A stretch of DNA of 34,967 bases from Caballeronia arvi (GCF_001544695.2 NZ_FCOM02000068.1:1-34967); one strand, 5' to 3'. Numbered from the stretch's first letter, positions 1 to 8,263 are shown. Notes: generated by a model not told the origin, from the letters alone. Made by a program: numbers and translations.

Positions 1-732
1 GCCGACGTCGAAAGCATTCGACGCGCTAACCTTCACGTTCTGACGACCCGCAACGGATCGAAAGTAAGACTGGGTGTTGTCATGGCGTTGAGCGGGTCCA
101 ACATGGCTCATCGGCTACATGGGAAGAAGCGCATGGACGATGCCGAAGCGAGCCGGTTCACCGAGCGACTCGGCTTGCCAGTCGGCTGGCTTGATACACC
201 GCGCTCTGAAGCCGAGATCCCGGAGTCGGTGTCACGTTTGCTGACCCCTGCCGCGCGGGGTCGCGCATCCGTTCAACACGACGAGCCGCCTGTGATCGCA
301 ACTCAGAGCAGCGTGCCAAGGAAGCGTGCCGCAGCAAAGGCGCGCCCGGAAGCCCTTCTTCTGGGCGAGCAGGGTGATGCGCAAAGCTCAAGCGTGTCGG
401 CAAACGTGCCGAGCGAGGAAGCAACGAATGTTGTCGCTCCGCAAGATCAAGCCAGTGAGTCTCCTGGCGAGCTGGGCGGTCACTCACTTGACGAAAGCGA
501 CCATCACGTTCCGCTCGCCTCACCGACCGCGATTGAACGGTTGTCTGCCTTCGCCCTAACCCAGCAAAAAACCGTATCGCTGCCCTCCCCTTCTGTGACT
601 AGCGTGGACAATCTCTACGGTATAGAGCCGATCGCTGAAGCGTTGATCAAGACGCTAGCAGGCAAAGCACGCACGGGTCGGTTGGACGAGTTGAAAGCAC
701 TGGAGCTTTTGCAGCAAGCGATCTTGCTGTAA
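1..732 (+). CDS. Helix-turn-helix DNA-binding protein, 5' end outside window
   Basis: The reading frame is open to the first base of the window, so the gene starts upstream. The first internal ATG is at 82, but the 27 codons before it already read like the start of a HTH domain (SIRRANLHVL, then GSKVRLGVVMALSGS). Next comes NMAHRLHGKKRMDDAEA, a pattern seen in phage/plasmid regulators that recognise operators through an XRE-like fold (the SNxSHxLxGKK type), then a RFTERLGLPVGWLDTPR segment. The middle (about residues 80-170) is low-complexity and probably disordered. The C-terminus (EPIAEALIKTLAGKARTGRLDELKALELLQQAILL) looks like a short helical oligomerisation element. Role inferred: transcriptional regulator of plasmid genes. 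The target is unknown. Confidence 0.7.
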   Translation, partial: ADVESIRRANLHVLTTRNGSKVRLGVVMALSGSNMAHRLHGKKRMDDAEASRFTERLGLPVGWLDTPRSEAEIPESVSRLLTPAARGRASVQHDEPPVIATQSSVPRKRAAAKARPEALLLGEQGDAQSSSVSANVPSEEATNVVAPQDQASESPGELGGHSLDESDHHVPLASPTAIERLSAFALTQQKTVSLPSPSVTSVDNLYGIEPIAEALIKTLAGKARTGRLDELKALELLQQAILL

Positions 733-952
733 CACTGAGGCTAGATACCTACAGCCATCGTGCTGTGATTCCGGGTCCGGTGAGCGGCGCTCGGCGCGAG
801 CGACCGGTCCGCTCTCGTTTGAGCGACGATTCGGCAAGGGCGCGTGCTTGCCCTATCGGGCCCGCGCCGCTTCCCGCCGCGGCGCTGCCCGGGTATTTGA
901 GTGTCGAATCGATCTGGCATCGACGCGAGACCGTGGCTCATTGGTCACGAAC

Positions 953-1117
953 TCAGTGATCAAGAAATTGCCGGAGCTTGTCTGCCCGACTCGGGTGCAT
1001 CAGTTTTCGCATTGCCTTGCTTTCGATCTGCCGGATCCGTTCGCGCGTCACGTCGAATTGCTTGCCCAACTCTTCGAGCGTGAAGTCGGACGAAGTATCG
1101 ATTCCGAAGCGCAGAGC
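953..1117 (-). pseudogene. rpoD: rpoD C-terminal remnant (sigma-70 region 4)
   Basis: The last 54 codons of this minus-strand frame match the end of the housekeeping sigma factor: FGIDTSSDFTLEELGKQFDV, then TRERIRQIESKAMRKLMHPS and RADKLRQFLDH. TRERIRQIE is the region 4.2 recognition helix that contacts the -35 box. Upstream of RFGID the expected LTPREAKVLRM segment is missing and unrelated codons follow, so regions 1-4.1 are absent. A sigma factor lacking region 2 cannot bind core polymerase normally, so this is a relic. It implies that the plasmid once carried a whole rpoD-like gene. Confidence 0.8.
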
Positions 1118-1467
1118 CCTTGAAGGTTCGTGACGCGCCGGCCGTGATCCGTCAGCCGCCGGTCTCGCCATCGCCGAGCACACCTGCCAAGGAGAATGCA
1201 TGACAAGTATGAAGGCGGACGCGACTTTGGGGTATCGCAACGAGCGGAGACGCGGCCCCCTACGCGAGCAGGCCGGATGAAATAGTGCAATCAAGAGACA
1301 GTGCGATGGGAGCACTGCCTAAAATAGTAGCACGAATTGCTGCGCCGCACAAACCAGCCAGACCGACCTGTCGCTCCTCCTGCGCCAGCGCGGCAAGGGC
1401 CACAGACCTGCCCTTGAGCAACCAATACGATGCTTTGACCTCCGCATGACGCGGAACTCCTCTCGAT
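1118..1467. other. Non-coding or decayed stretch between rpoD remnant and next gene
   Basis: I see no convincing gene, RNA or repeat. The overlapping frames have poor composition and no ribosome site. The part next to the rpoD remnant may be debris of the deletion that removed the rest of that gene. Confidence 0.4.
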
Positions 1468-1959
1468 GTGTTTTGCCGCATGCCGTCTCGCCGCCGCCGC
1501 TACTCCGGTTCTCGCGCGCCATCGCGAAAGCCACTCACAAAAGGCATGTTGCTTCCGATGCCCGAGTGCGCGGCGCGAGAAATCTCTCTGGTAAACCATT
1601 TGAGCTTCGCCGCCTGCAGAAGCGGCGCCGGCTCCGCCTACCTTTTCAACGAACTGATTCGGCTCGTCTACCTCAGCTTCTACGTACAGGACGCTGGCTT
1701 TGGCGACACGGACTTGATGATTTACGCGAGCGTCGAGGCCGCCGTTGAGCGCAGTCTCGAACGCGCCGAAAGCGGGCGCGCCTGGATGCTCGATGCCGAG
1801 GACCTCCCTCTTTTCGAGGCGGTGCTGCGTGAGTCTGATCGTCAACTCGCGCACGCGCCGCGGCATGTTCATATTGGCGCACGCGAAAGACTCGAACGCT
1901 TCGCGACCAGCGGGCGGGCGTCCCCGCTGCGCGCCACGAAACTGGGCAGGCGTTTGTGA
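1468..1959 (+). CDS. Small conserved hypothetical protein
   Basis: A 163-codon frame with a convincing core from about residue 25: KGMLLPMPECAAREISLVNH, then a leucine/tyrosine-rich helical stretch (LIRLVYLSFYVQDAGFGD) and LFEAVLRESDRQLAHAPRHV. I associate this pattern with small Burkholderia proteins that annotation pipelines sometimes label Fis-type regulators, although no Fis HTH is visible here. The arginine-rich first 20 residues look unlike the rest, so the true start may be further in (for example the ATG of MLLPMP) or an N-terminal frameshift may exist. Function unknown. It stands alone between the rpoD scrap and a convergent membrane-protein gene. Confidence 0.55.
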   Translation: MFCRMPSRRRRYSGSRAPSRKPLTKGMLLPMPECAAREISLVNHLSFAACRSGAGSAYLFNELIRLVYLSFYVQDAGFGDTDLMIYASVEAAVERSLERAESGRAWMLDAEDLPLFEAVLRESDRQLAHAPRHVHIGARERLERFATSGRASPLRATKLGRRL

Positions 1960-2074
1960 CGGGCGATGACAGGTTCGGCATGAGGTGACTTCAAGGCGTC
2001 AACACTTCGACTACCGTCGAAGGGAAACCCATCGCAGATGGGACCAAGCGGATGACTTCAGGCGTAAGCGATCT

Positions 2075-2350
2075 TCAGCGTTTCGCGGAATCATTGTCGG
2101 GCACGTTCTGGTGGACGATCTCAACGTCGACGGTCCGGCCGTCGTCGCCGAACCCTCGCCCCTGCCGACGCAGCGCACGTGTCTTCCACCAGAAATAGAC
2201 GAAGACGATCGTGCCTACGCCAAACATTATGGCGAGCAACACCATCGACAGCATCGCGGCCGCCACGAGGACGATCGCGCTCAAAAGCGTGGCGAGTAAT
2301 CGGGCAAACCATCCTGAGCCGTCGGTCTGATTCCCTTTCTCGTAGGTCAC
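2075..2350 (-). CDS. Small membrane protein
   Basis: A 91-residue protein if the GTG at 2350 is used (VTYEKGNQTDGSGWFARLLA). The only in-frame ATG lies 132 bases further upstream and would add a proline/arginine-rich tail of poor quality. One long or two closely spaced hydrophobic helices span about residues 17-50 (LLATLLSAIVLVAAAML through TIVFVYFWW). A basic stop-transfer segment KTRALRRQGRGF and a charged C-terminal tail follow. Likely an inner-membrane protein with a cytoplasmic tail. No enzymatic motif is seen. Similar small YFWWKTRALRRQ proteins occur in Burkholderia as I recall them. Function unknown. Confidence 0.6.
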   Translation of the reverse strand: MTYEKGNQTDGSGWFARLLATLLSAIVLVAAAMLSMVLLAIMFGVGTIVFVYFWWKTRALRRQGRGFGDDGRTVDVEIVHQNVPDNDSAKR

Positions 2351-2941
2351 GCGCCGTCGCGGCGGCCCGCCGTTTCTGCATCTTTCGTCTCCCTGTCTCG
2401 GTTCGGCGACGACTTGAAGCAGGTCGGCCGTCGTCCTTCGCTTCGAATCTGGAATGCGGACGTCGTCGGCGCAAGGGCACACGCGTCAATCCGCGAACTT
2501 CAGTTTGGACCACCGCATCACGTCAGGAATCCGGTGGCGAGCGTAGAAAGGTCGGAATCTGGCGGGACGGGGTCGGCGTGCCCGAGCGCTTTGCCGCCGC
2601 GAACCGGTAACGCCTCAAGCGAGACAAACGCGTTCACACGCGACGCGATCAGCGCGCCAGCGAAGGAGACGGTCCACACTGATCACAGCGGACTCATCGT
2701 AGCCCCGCCAAGTTTTGCGCGAAGTGCCCAGTACGCCGCGCGTTGAGGATCGGCACTTCGCCATTGCTGGACTTGCGAATGAGGCAAGCGCCGATAATCG
2801 CTTGCCGAGAAGGCGACGTTCCGCTGAAGTATCAAACGCTACAGAACATATGTCGTTCAATACGATTCGCGGGTTTTCCGCCAATTAACGATCAGGATCG
2901 AGGCCGGAGGCCGGTTCGAAGCGCGTTGGTCCTCCGACACC

Positions 2942-2962
2942 GTGAAACAGTACACTGTTCAC
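2942..2962. repeat. Imperfect inverted repeat, possible operator
   Basis: GTGAAACAGT, two bases, then ACTGTTCAC. The right arm is the reverse complement of the left with one A dropped, and the central AACAGT/ACTGTT (2946-2959) is perfect. It sits just before an A+T-rich patch with no recognised gene next to it, so a protein-binding role is only a guess. Confidence 0.3.
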
Positions 2963-3045
2963 AGGGATGTTTTGGAGGGATATACCTAATAATCAATTAG
3001 ATAGCGCGAACTCTGAAATAACGACATATGTTTCACGGAGGGACA

Positions 3046-3068
3046 AAAAGTGAGGGTTTCTCACTTTT
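3046..3068 (-). terminator. Probable cspA terminator
   Basis: Perfect 9-bp stem AAAAGTGAG / CTCACTTTT with a 5-base loop, about 100 bases past the cspA stop. On the minus strand the stem ends in a short T-run. The stem contains A/T runs at its base, so it could act in both directions. Confidence 0.5.
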
Positions 3069-3168
3069 CGCCGCTTCGCCTGGCTGTTTTTTGGCTTCGG
3101 TCGAACGCCTTTCCTGCGTCTCCCCTGCCAACGCCCCGACAACCGCGCGATCGCCGGGGCGCGACGAC

Positions 3169-3372
3169 TTAGGCCGGCTTGATGTTCGCCGCCTGCTTGC
3201 CCTTCGGCCCCATCTTCTCGTCGAACGTCACCTTCTGTCCTTCCTTGAGAGTCTTGAAACCCTCAGCGCGGATTTCCGAGAAGTGCGCGAACAAGTCCTC
3301 ACCGCCGCCATCGGGCGTGATGAAGCCAAAACCCTTGTCGTCCTTGAACCACTTGACCGTACCAGTTGCCAT
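3169..3372 (-). CDS. cspA: Cold-shock protein, CspA family
   Basis: A 67-residue protein of the usual family size. MATGTVKWFKDDKGFGFITP contains RNP1 (KGFGFI), and DLFAHFSEI carries RNP2-type residues; the C-terminus is GPKGKQAANIKPA. The family is a five-stranded beta-barrel that binds single-stranded RNA/DNA and melts mRNA structure, acting in the cytoplasm. It lies alone on the minus strand with a terminator-like hairpin behind it. Plasmid copies of csp are common in Burkholderiaceae; whether this one is cold-induced cannot be told from the short visible leader. The family is certain; the paralogue name (cspA versus cspD and others) is not. Confidence 0.95.
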   Translation of the reverse strand: MATGTVKWFKDDKGFGFITPDGGGEDLFAHFSEIRAEGFKTLKEGQKVTFDEKMGPKGKQAANIKPA

Positions 3373-4535
3373 TGTTGAGTGACCTAAAAAAGTTGCGAAC
3401 AGCGTCGCCCTCGCGAACGCCGGACGCTATCTTGATCGGCGATCGTCAGTAACGCAACTGAGCGAAAGGCGGTTGCGGCTCCTGTGTCTCGATGGCGTCG
3501 GTGGAAGGGTGATGATGCATTGCAAGCAGGCTGTCCACAGGTGAGTGCGCGGCCCTATCCCGCTAACACGACTTATCAGGCTTGAGAGCATCGCTCGGCC
3601 ACGCCTGCTTTGTCCGAGGGCGCGCGGAAGACAGCTGAGCGTGCCGCCGTGCGCGGCCGTCGATCAACCCTTCGGTGCCGCGTACACCATGGTTGAACAG
3701 ACCGCGGCGCGCCTCCCTGGCGGAGGAAACAACCAGCGAACGCCCAGGCATGCCCGGGTGACGACGTTCGTTCGACCGGCGTACGTTAGTCGGTTCCGTT
3801 GCCCAGTAAATGGTTGCGGCAACGCCGTCACCACCCGCGTCAAAGCGCCTATAGACGGTTCGAACGACTTCCACCTGGATCCGGGACCGCTTCGCGTCCC
3901 GGCGACGCACGACGCCGCCACCTTGGCACCTTGCAATGCGAGGACCGGTGGTCGGAAAGCTCGAGCCATCCGGCGTAGTCGCTGTAAGAAACACACTGCC
4001 GGCATAATCTGCCTAGCGCCGCCGAGCTTGGGCACTTTCCTTGCCTACACGGGTTTCACCGCCAGCAGGCTTCAGAGCCCTAATGTAAGGCGCCTTCCAC
4101 CGAGCCTATCCTGAATGCGCGGATTCTCCGCGTAGCAGGCGTGTTGCAAGCTGAAATCCTCGTGCCGGTTCTCCGAAAGGATGGCCCGTCGGGCGCTTCC
4201 GGCCCGCTCGCGTGGGCTGTGCCCCCTGACATCGCGCGCACGTCTCGTACTCGACGGGTGTACCTGTGGTAGCTTGCCTCCTTCCCCTCCGCTCGACGAC
4301 CGGGCCTCTCGTCTTGGCCTCGAGGAGATTGTTCCGTCGTGGCGCGGCTTCAGGTGGGCTCTTAAGCATGCGCCGCGGCTGCATACGCGGCAACCTGCGG
4401 ACGTTGTGGATTAGATCGGCCGCTCCTTTTCTACCCAGGCGCTAGATAGGCCCCACGGGTGCGCGTCGCCTTCGGGCGCTGATTTTGCGCACGCAAATTT
4501 ATCTGGTTCCTTTAGGCGACGGTCGCTCGCGGCCG
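3373..4535. other. Long gap between cspA and rep, no supported gene
   Basis: The part next to cspA is its leader region. The rest has long overlapping frames on both strands, as expected by chance in high-GC DNA, but none has a ribosome site plus a recognisable protein. A minus-strand frame ending at 3563 (143 codons) contains a stretch, VRTVYRRFDAGGDGVA, that could be a decayed gene; I cannot support it. I looked for iterons and DnaA boxes (TTATCCACA) for an origin next to rep and found none here. Confidence 0.4.
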
Positions 4536-5720
4536 TCATGCGTCTGCTCCCCGTGCTTTCAGGAGCTGCCGCAGCCCGGCGATGTGCTCCCGCACCGCAC
4601 CCGTCACCGGCGGCTTCGGGGGAGTCAGCGGTGCCGTGCAAGGCGGCGTTTTGCCGAGCGATTGGCGTTGCGCTTGGGCGAAGCGCTCGAGGTCGAGCGC
4701 GGTGGCTGGGCGAAGTTTCCCAGATGCGAGCGCCGTCGCAAACGACGGCATCCATCCGGCGGCTTGGCGGCCAATACGCTCCGTAAGGCTAAAGATCGTG
4801 AGCGACTCGCCACCGGCCCCAACCACGAACTGGCGCGCGCTGTCGGCGTCGATGAACGTGCGGCCGGCATGTTGGAGGGCGACGGCCTGGGCGTCCACCT
4901 GCTGCTGGGCGCGTGCTTGCTCGGCGTGGTGGTCGGCGTGCCGACGTCGCACCAGGAGGGCGAAATCGACGGGATTGCGGAGTAGGGCACGCAGGTAGTT
5001 GATTGGTGCCTTGGCGAGCTTTAGGTGATCCCAGGTCGCTCCCACCACATCGGAGAGGCGTTTGCCGTGCTCACGTGCCTCGCGCATGAGCTTGAAGATC
5101 AAGAAATCAAAAAATCCCAGGGCGCGCAGACGCTGAAGGTCGGTAGGCACTTGGCCCGGTTGTCTCTTTTGAAAAACAGAAGGGCTTAGATCCTTATATA
5201 TTCCACCGTCTGCCACATTGGCAGACGGTAGAGGCAAAGGAGGCTGGGCCGAGGCGGATCCAGCTGATGAGGGCGTCTGGGCGGGTTCGTTCTCGTGCGC
5301 GCGCCGAGGCTCAATGAGGCCGAGCAGGGTCGCGGCATGTTCAGTCAGATGAAGGTAGGCACGACCAAACAATCCAGCTTCGACATAGCGGCTCTGCGGG
5401 CGACGTTCGATGAGTCCGGCGACCTCGAGATCGTCGAGACTGCGATAGAAGGTGCGCATGGATTGCAGCGCGCGGCCGGTAAGCAGCTCACGGCGCGCGA
5501 AGATGGCGGCGAACGGTTTGCCCGCATCGACCGTCCGCGCGAGGGCGGAAAGGACGGCGCGAGCACGCGGCGGAATCTGTTCGATATGCGCAGCTCGAAA
5601 TGCCGCCCGAAAGATGATCCAGGGCAGGTTGGTCGAGTCGCAGTGAAAAGCGGTGAGGGCGGCCGAATCTTCGGGGTGTGTTGCACCCTCGCCAGCAACG
5701 AAGCGTTGCGCGATAAACAT
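4536..5720 (-). CDS. Plasmid replication initiator (Rep), RepC-position
   Basis: A 394-residue protein starting at the ATG at 5720 (MFIAQRFVAGEG). The frame is open further upstream, but that part overlaps the predicted antisense-RNA region and has poor composition. The N-terminal half contains a winged-helix-like segment: PPRARAVLSALARTVDAGKP, then RRELLTGRALQSMRTFYRSL and DDLEVAGLIERRPQSR, a helix-turn-helix plus wing pattern seen in plasmid initiators. The linker (residues about 180-220) is Pro/Ser/Ala-rich. The C-terminal half has WDHLKLAKAPINYLRALLRN and a helical tail. Role inferred: binds the origin and starts replication. It lies downstream of parA-parB in the same orientation, as repC does in repABC plasmids. 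I cannot assign it to the RepC family by sequence. Confidence 0.75.
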   Translation of the reverse strand: MFIAQRFVAGEGATHPEDSAALTAFHCDSTNLPWIIFRAAFRAAHIEQIPPRARAVLSALARTVDAGKPFAAIFARRELLTGRALQSMRTFYRSLDDLEVAGLIERRPQSRYVEAGLFGRAYLHLTEHAATLLGLIEPRRAHENEPAQTPSSAGSASAQPPLPLPSANVADGGIYKDLSPSVFQKRQPGQVPTDLQRLRALGFFDFLIFKLMREAREHGKRLSDVVGATWDHLKLAKAPINYLRALLRNPVDFALLVRRRHADHHAEQARAQQQVDAQAVALQHAGRTFIDADSARQFVVGAGGESLTIFSLTERIGRQAAGWMPSFATALASGKLRPATALDLERFAQAQRQSLGKTPPCTAPLTPPKPPVTGAVREHIAGLRQLLKARGADA

Positions 5721-5754
5721 GTCGAGCGGTCCATTAAAAATGGATTGAATTTGC

Positions 5755-5782
5755 TTGACTGCTGATCGCGTTTCGCTACACT
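5755..5782 (+). promoter_or_regulatory. Sigma70 promoter for antisense RNA
   Basis: TTGACT (5755-5760), a 16-base spacer and TACACT (5777-5782), on the strand opposite to rep and parB. No gene follows on the plus strand before the terminator at 5857-5891, so the expected product is a short untranslated RNA starting near 5789. Confidence 0.65.
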
Positions 5783-5808
5783 CAGGTCTGTGCGTAGTGA
5801 CCACTTTC

Positions 5809-5878
5809 CGGTTCCCGCCGGCGAGTGTGCGGTTAGGCTCTCGCAGCCAAACCTTCAAAAGCCCTCGGTTCCCGCCGG
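5809..5878. repeat. 13-bp direct repeat in rep leader
   Basis: CGGTTCCCGCCGG occurs at 5809-5821 and again at 5866-5878, where it forms the loop of the terminator hairpin. An exact 13-base repeat inside a leader of about 100 nt is unlikely by chance. It could be a Rep or regulator binding site, or could allow alternative folding. Confidence 0.6.
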
Positions 5879-5891
5879 GGGCTTTTGTTTT
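5857..5891 (+). terminator. Intrinsic terminator of the antisense RNA
   Basis: Stem AAAAGCCC (5857-5864) / GGGCTTTT (5879-5886), then GTTTTG. The U-tract favours the plus strand. On the minus strand the same hairpin lies between parB and rep and could also reduce read-through from the par operon. Confidence 0.7.
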
Positions 5892-5957
5892 GATATGGCT
5901 GAAACTTGTTGTTAGGTTTCGGGCAATTAGAGTCTCATATGCTTAAAAATCAGTGAC

Positions 5958-7031
5958 TTAGCTTTCTTCGTCCCGCAGTTCGCCCCTTGCGGCGCTTGCA
6001 AGCCCTTCCAGCGTTCGTTTGATAGCGTCTTGGACCGACTGCGCAACTTCCTCAGACTGGAACTCGATACGCATAACGTTCTTTGCGCGACGAACGTCGC
6101 ACCAGGTGGTTTTGCCGGCCTTCACTTTGAACGTGGTAGCTAACGGCTTCGTAACCTTCGTTCTGTCCCCATCTTTTGCAAAGCGTACTGCTTGTGCTTG
6201 GTCCAGCTTTCCGACGGAAACCTGGAGAATGGCTTCAACTACACGCTCGCTCTTCCCAAGTTCGGAGAGACTTGCAAGTTCAGCGGCCGCGGTGGCACCT
6301 ACGATGCCCACGTTCGCTTCAAGAACTGCACGTGCTGCATTGGGTAGGCGATCGTATGAAAGCAACAGGCTCACGTACGATTGACTGATCCCAATTCGGC
6401 CGGCGATCTCTGCTTGTTTCAAGTTAGCGTGCGTCTGTTGGAACCGCTTCAGCCCGACATACTTCTCATAGTCGGTAAGATCTGATTGCATAAGATTCGC
6501 AAAGAACGCACCTTCGTCGGCTTCCTCTGTGGTCGCGTCGACAACTACACATCGGACAGACTCGCGACCCAGTTCTCGCAGCGCGTCTGTCCGGTGATGA
6601 CCTGACAGAATTTCAAACCCACCCTCCGACCGCGGAAGAACCACAATTGGATGAATGAGCTTGTTGTGCCGCAAGTTTTCCCGAAGCTCGGCATATTTCT
6701 CCGGCGGCATATGTCGTCGCCGACCTGGCACCTCGTGCAAGTCGAGTAGACGAATGTCAATCGCCGCCCCAGATTGTTGAGCATCGGCAAGCTCTTTTTT
6801 TAGACGCGCAATTTCGTCGCTGGAGCCACCCGCAGCACCGACTTCCAGCTCTTCTAGTCGCGTGCGTAGTACCTCAAGTTCCCTCTCCTTCTCGGCTAGG
6901 AGAGGAAGAGAAGCCATCAACTGTCCAGGCGCAGTCTTCGGTCTGCTCGGGATTTCGGGCTCAGGCCGCGGTGAGCGGGGATTGGAGCCAATTCCCGCTG
7001 CCTTCGCGGCAAGCCGATCCTTGATACTCAT
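5958..7031 (-). CDS. parB: Partition protein ParB/RepB family
   Basis: A 357-residue centromere-binding protein. Residues about 45-85 are a charged coiled-coil (EKERELEVLRTRLEELE; EIARLKKELADAQQS). The ParB/Srx-type CTPase domain follows: IDIRLLDLHEVPGRRRHMPP, LRHNKLIHPIVVLPRSEGGF and EILSGHHRTDALRELGRE, the last holding the GHHR form of the GERRxR nucleotide-binding motif. Then LTDYEKYVGLKRFQQTHANL and QAEIAGRIGISQSYVSLLLS give the parS-recognising HTH. The C-terminus has a small basic domain and an acidic tail. The start overlaps the parA stop by 4 bases (ATGA), so the two are translationally coupled. Family certain; the GHHR variant is typical of RepB-like proteins. Confidence 0.93.
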   Translation of the reverse strand: MSIKDRLAAKAAGIGSNPRSPRPEPEIPSRPKTAPGQLMASLPLLAEKERELEVLRTRLEELEVGAAGGSSDEIARLKKELADAQQSGAAIDIRLLDLHEVPGRRRHMPPEKYAELRENLRHNKLIHPIVVLPRSEGGFEILSGHHRTDALRELGRESVRCVVVDATTEEADEGAFFANLMQSDLTDYEKYVGLKRFQQTHANLKQAEIAGRIGISQSYVSLLLSYDRLPNAARAVLEANVGIVGATAAAELASLSELGKSERVVEAILQVSVGKLDQAQAVRFAKDGDRTKVTKPLATTFKVKAGKTTWCDVRRAKNVMRIEFQSEEVAQSVQDAIKRTLEGLASAARGELRDEES

Positions 7032-8263
7032 TTGGCCTCCGCTTCAGCAAGCCAGAGCGTGACAATCTGTTGGTCCACGATTTCAGCAAGACGGTCATAA
7101 GCCTCTCTAGCTCGCTGGTACGTTTTTAGACTCCCCTGGTACTTCGAGATGTCGTAGACCGTGCCAAATTCCGCTGCTGCTGATTGCGTTACCGCAGTCG
7201 TAGGTATCTCGACAGGAAGTACCAGACTTTCGTAAGTTTTGTTGATCCAATCTCGAACGATCGGTGTCGCTGCTTGGCTTTGGTCTACTTTTGCAAGTAG
7301 CACATTGATGAAGTCGAAGCTCTTGTCGAGTTGCGGCGCGACTTCCTGCATGCTTTGCGACAAATCCGAGAACAGGCTCCAAAACTGCGTTGATGATGCG
7401 TAATCGAGTGCGCTAGGGGGTGTCGGCACAATCAGGCCGTCGGCAGCCATGAAAGCATTGATAGTCAGATACGAGAGGGCGGGGGGCGTATCGATGATGA
7501 CAACGTCGTATTTGTCAAGCAGCGACTCCAGACCGCTATTCAAAACATTCCAGAATTGGAAGTTCTTTTCCTTCGACTGTTTGAACGGGAGGAAGAATTC
7601 CGCTCCAAATAACGCAGCACTCGCCGGGATCAAGTCGATACCATCCCAGTACGTTGGCTGCACCGCGTACTCGAGACTGTCGGTCTCGCCGTAAATCAAA
7701 GGAAGAACGGTTTGCTCATCTGCAACCTCGCTGTCCGCCAGTATTCCGTGCAGGGCAGAGAGCGACGCTTGTGGGTCAAGGTCAACGAGAAGTACTCGCC
7801 GGCCGAAAAGCGTCAGGCCTTGGGCCAACGTCATTGCCGTTGTCGTCTTACTAACGCCGCCCTTGAAATTTCCAATGGCGATTGTTTTCGCTTTCACGCC
7901 GACCGGACGTTTGGCAAAAGGGGCAATTCGGTTGATCCAAACCCTTGTTTCCTCGAGTGTAAACTCGCGACTGCGGCTATGCCGCAGAGTGCCTTGAGGA
8001 AGATCTGTCTCGGTACGAGCCAGATAATGCATACGCTGTCGATCAACGCGGCAAAGGTCACCAACTTGAGCAGTGGTAAACACAGGAGGATTTTTTCGTG
8101 GATGCGGAGCGAGCATGCTCTCCCGAACATCAACCAGCATGTCGCTGGCGCTCTGGGCGATGTCCTTGATCCCGTTCAGCGGAATCCGCCTCGGCGCGTG
8201 CTTGACTTGAAGTTGCATCGTAGTCGAGGTCTTATCAGGGCGTGCCCGAACGGCCGTGGTCAT
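7028..8263 (-). CDS. parA: Partition ATPase ParA/RepA family with N-terminal HTH
   Basis: A 411-residue type Ia partition ATPase. The N-terminal region carries a MerR/HTH-like segment (RVDRQRMHYLARTETDLPQG, then SREFTLEETRVWINRI), used by this subclass for autorepression of the par promoter. The deviant Walker A is KGGVSKTT within IAIGNFKGGVSKTTTAMTLA; Walker A' is LLVDLDPQAS; Walker B is VVIIDTPPAL. It forms ATP-dependent filaments/gradients on the nucleoid and moves the ParB-parS complex. First gene of the parA-parB operon; an inverted repeat lies 20-60 bases upstream of the start. A later ATG at MQLQVKHAPRR is an alternative start. Confidence 0.94.
   Translation of the reverse strand: MTTAVRARPDKTSTTMQLQVKHAPRRIPLNGIKDIAQSASDMLVDVRESMLAPHPRKNPPVFTTAQVGDLCRVDRQRMHYLARTETDLPQGTLRHSRSREFTLEETRVWINRIAPFAKRPVGVKAKTIAIGNFKGGVSKTTTAMTLAQGLTLFGRRVLLVDLDPQASLSALHGILADSEVADEQTVLPLIYGETDSLEYAVQPTYWDGIDLIPASAALFGAEFFLPFKQSKEKNFQFWNVLNSGLESLLDKYDVVIIDTPPALSYLTINAFMAADGLIVPTPPSALDYASSTQFWSLFSDLSQSMQEVAPQLDKSFDFINVLLAKVDQSQAATPIVRDWINKTYESLVLPVEIPTTAVTQSAAAEFGTVYDISKYQGSLKTYQRAREAYDRLAEIVDQQIVTLWLAEAEAK

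Larger units (their letters stand above)
2351..3168. other. Intergenic region, no convincing gene
   Basis: Only low-quality overlapping frames are found. Visible structure is limited to an imperfect inverted repeat at 2942-2962, an A+T-rich patch around 2970-3030, and a hairpin at 3046-3068 that is the probable cspA terminator. Confidence 0.4.
5789..5891 (+). ncRNA. Predicted counter-transcribed RNA against the rep leader
   Basis: Bounded by the promoter at 5755-5782 and the terminator at 5857-5891, giving about 100 nt. It lies between parB and rep on the opposite strand, so it is complementary to the 5' leader of any rep mRNA that reads in from upstream. It contains a stem-loop at 5831-5853 (GGTT/AACC plus GGCT/AGCC with one A-A mismatch, loop CTCGC) and then the terminator hairpin, which is the two-hairpin layout of known copy-control RNAs. 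In repABC plasmids a ctRNA at this position blocks RepC synthesis and sets copy number and incompatibility. The analogy and the function are inference; promoter, stem-loop and terminator are visible. Confidence 0.6.

Noticed and set aside
3545..4114. Plus-strand open frame of 189 codons between cspA and rep
   Set aside because: Arg/Pro/Thr-rich composition without a recognisable protein or ribosome site; overlapping frames of similar length exist on the other strand.
3373..4535. Iteron-type origin beside rep
   Set aside because: No tandem 15-22 bp repeats or clear DnaA boxes were found; the origin may lie inside rep, as in repABC plasmids, but this cannot be shown from sequence alone.
5755..5946. 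Plus-strand open frame of 63 codons over the antisense RNA
   Set aside because: It starts inside the promoter, crosses the terminator and has no ribosome site.
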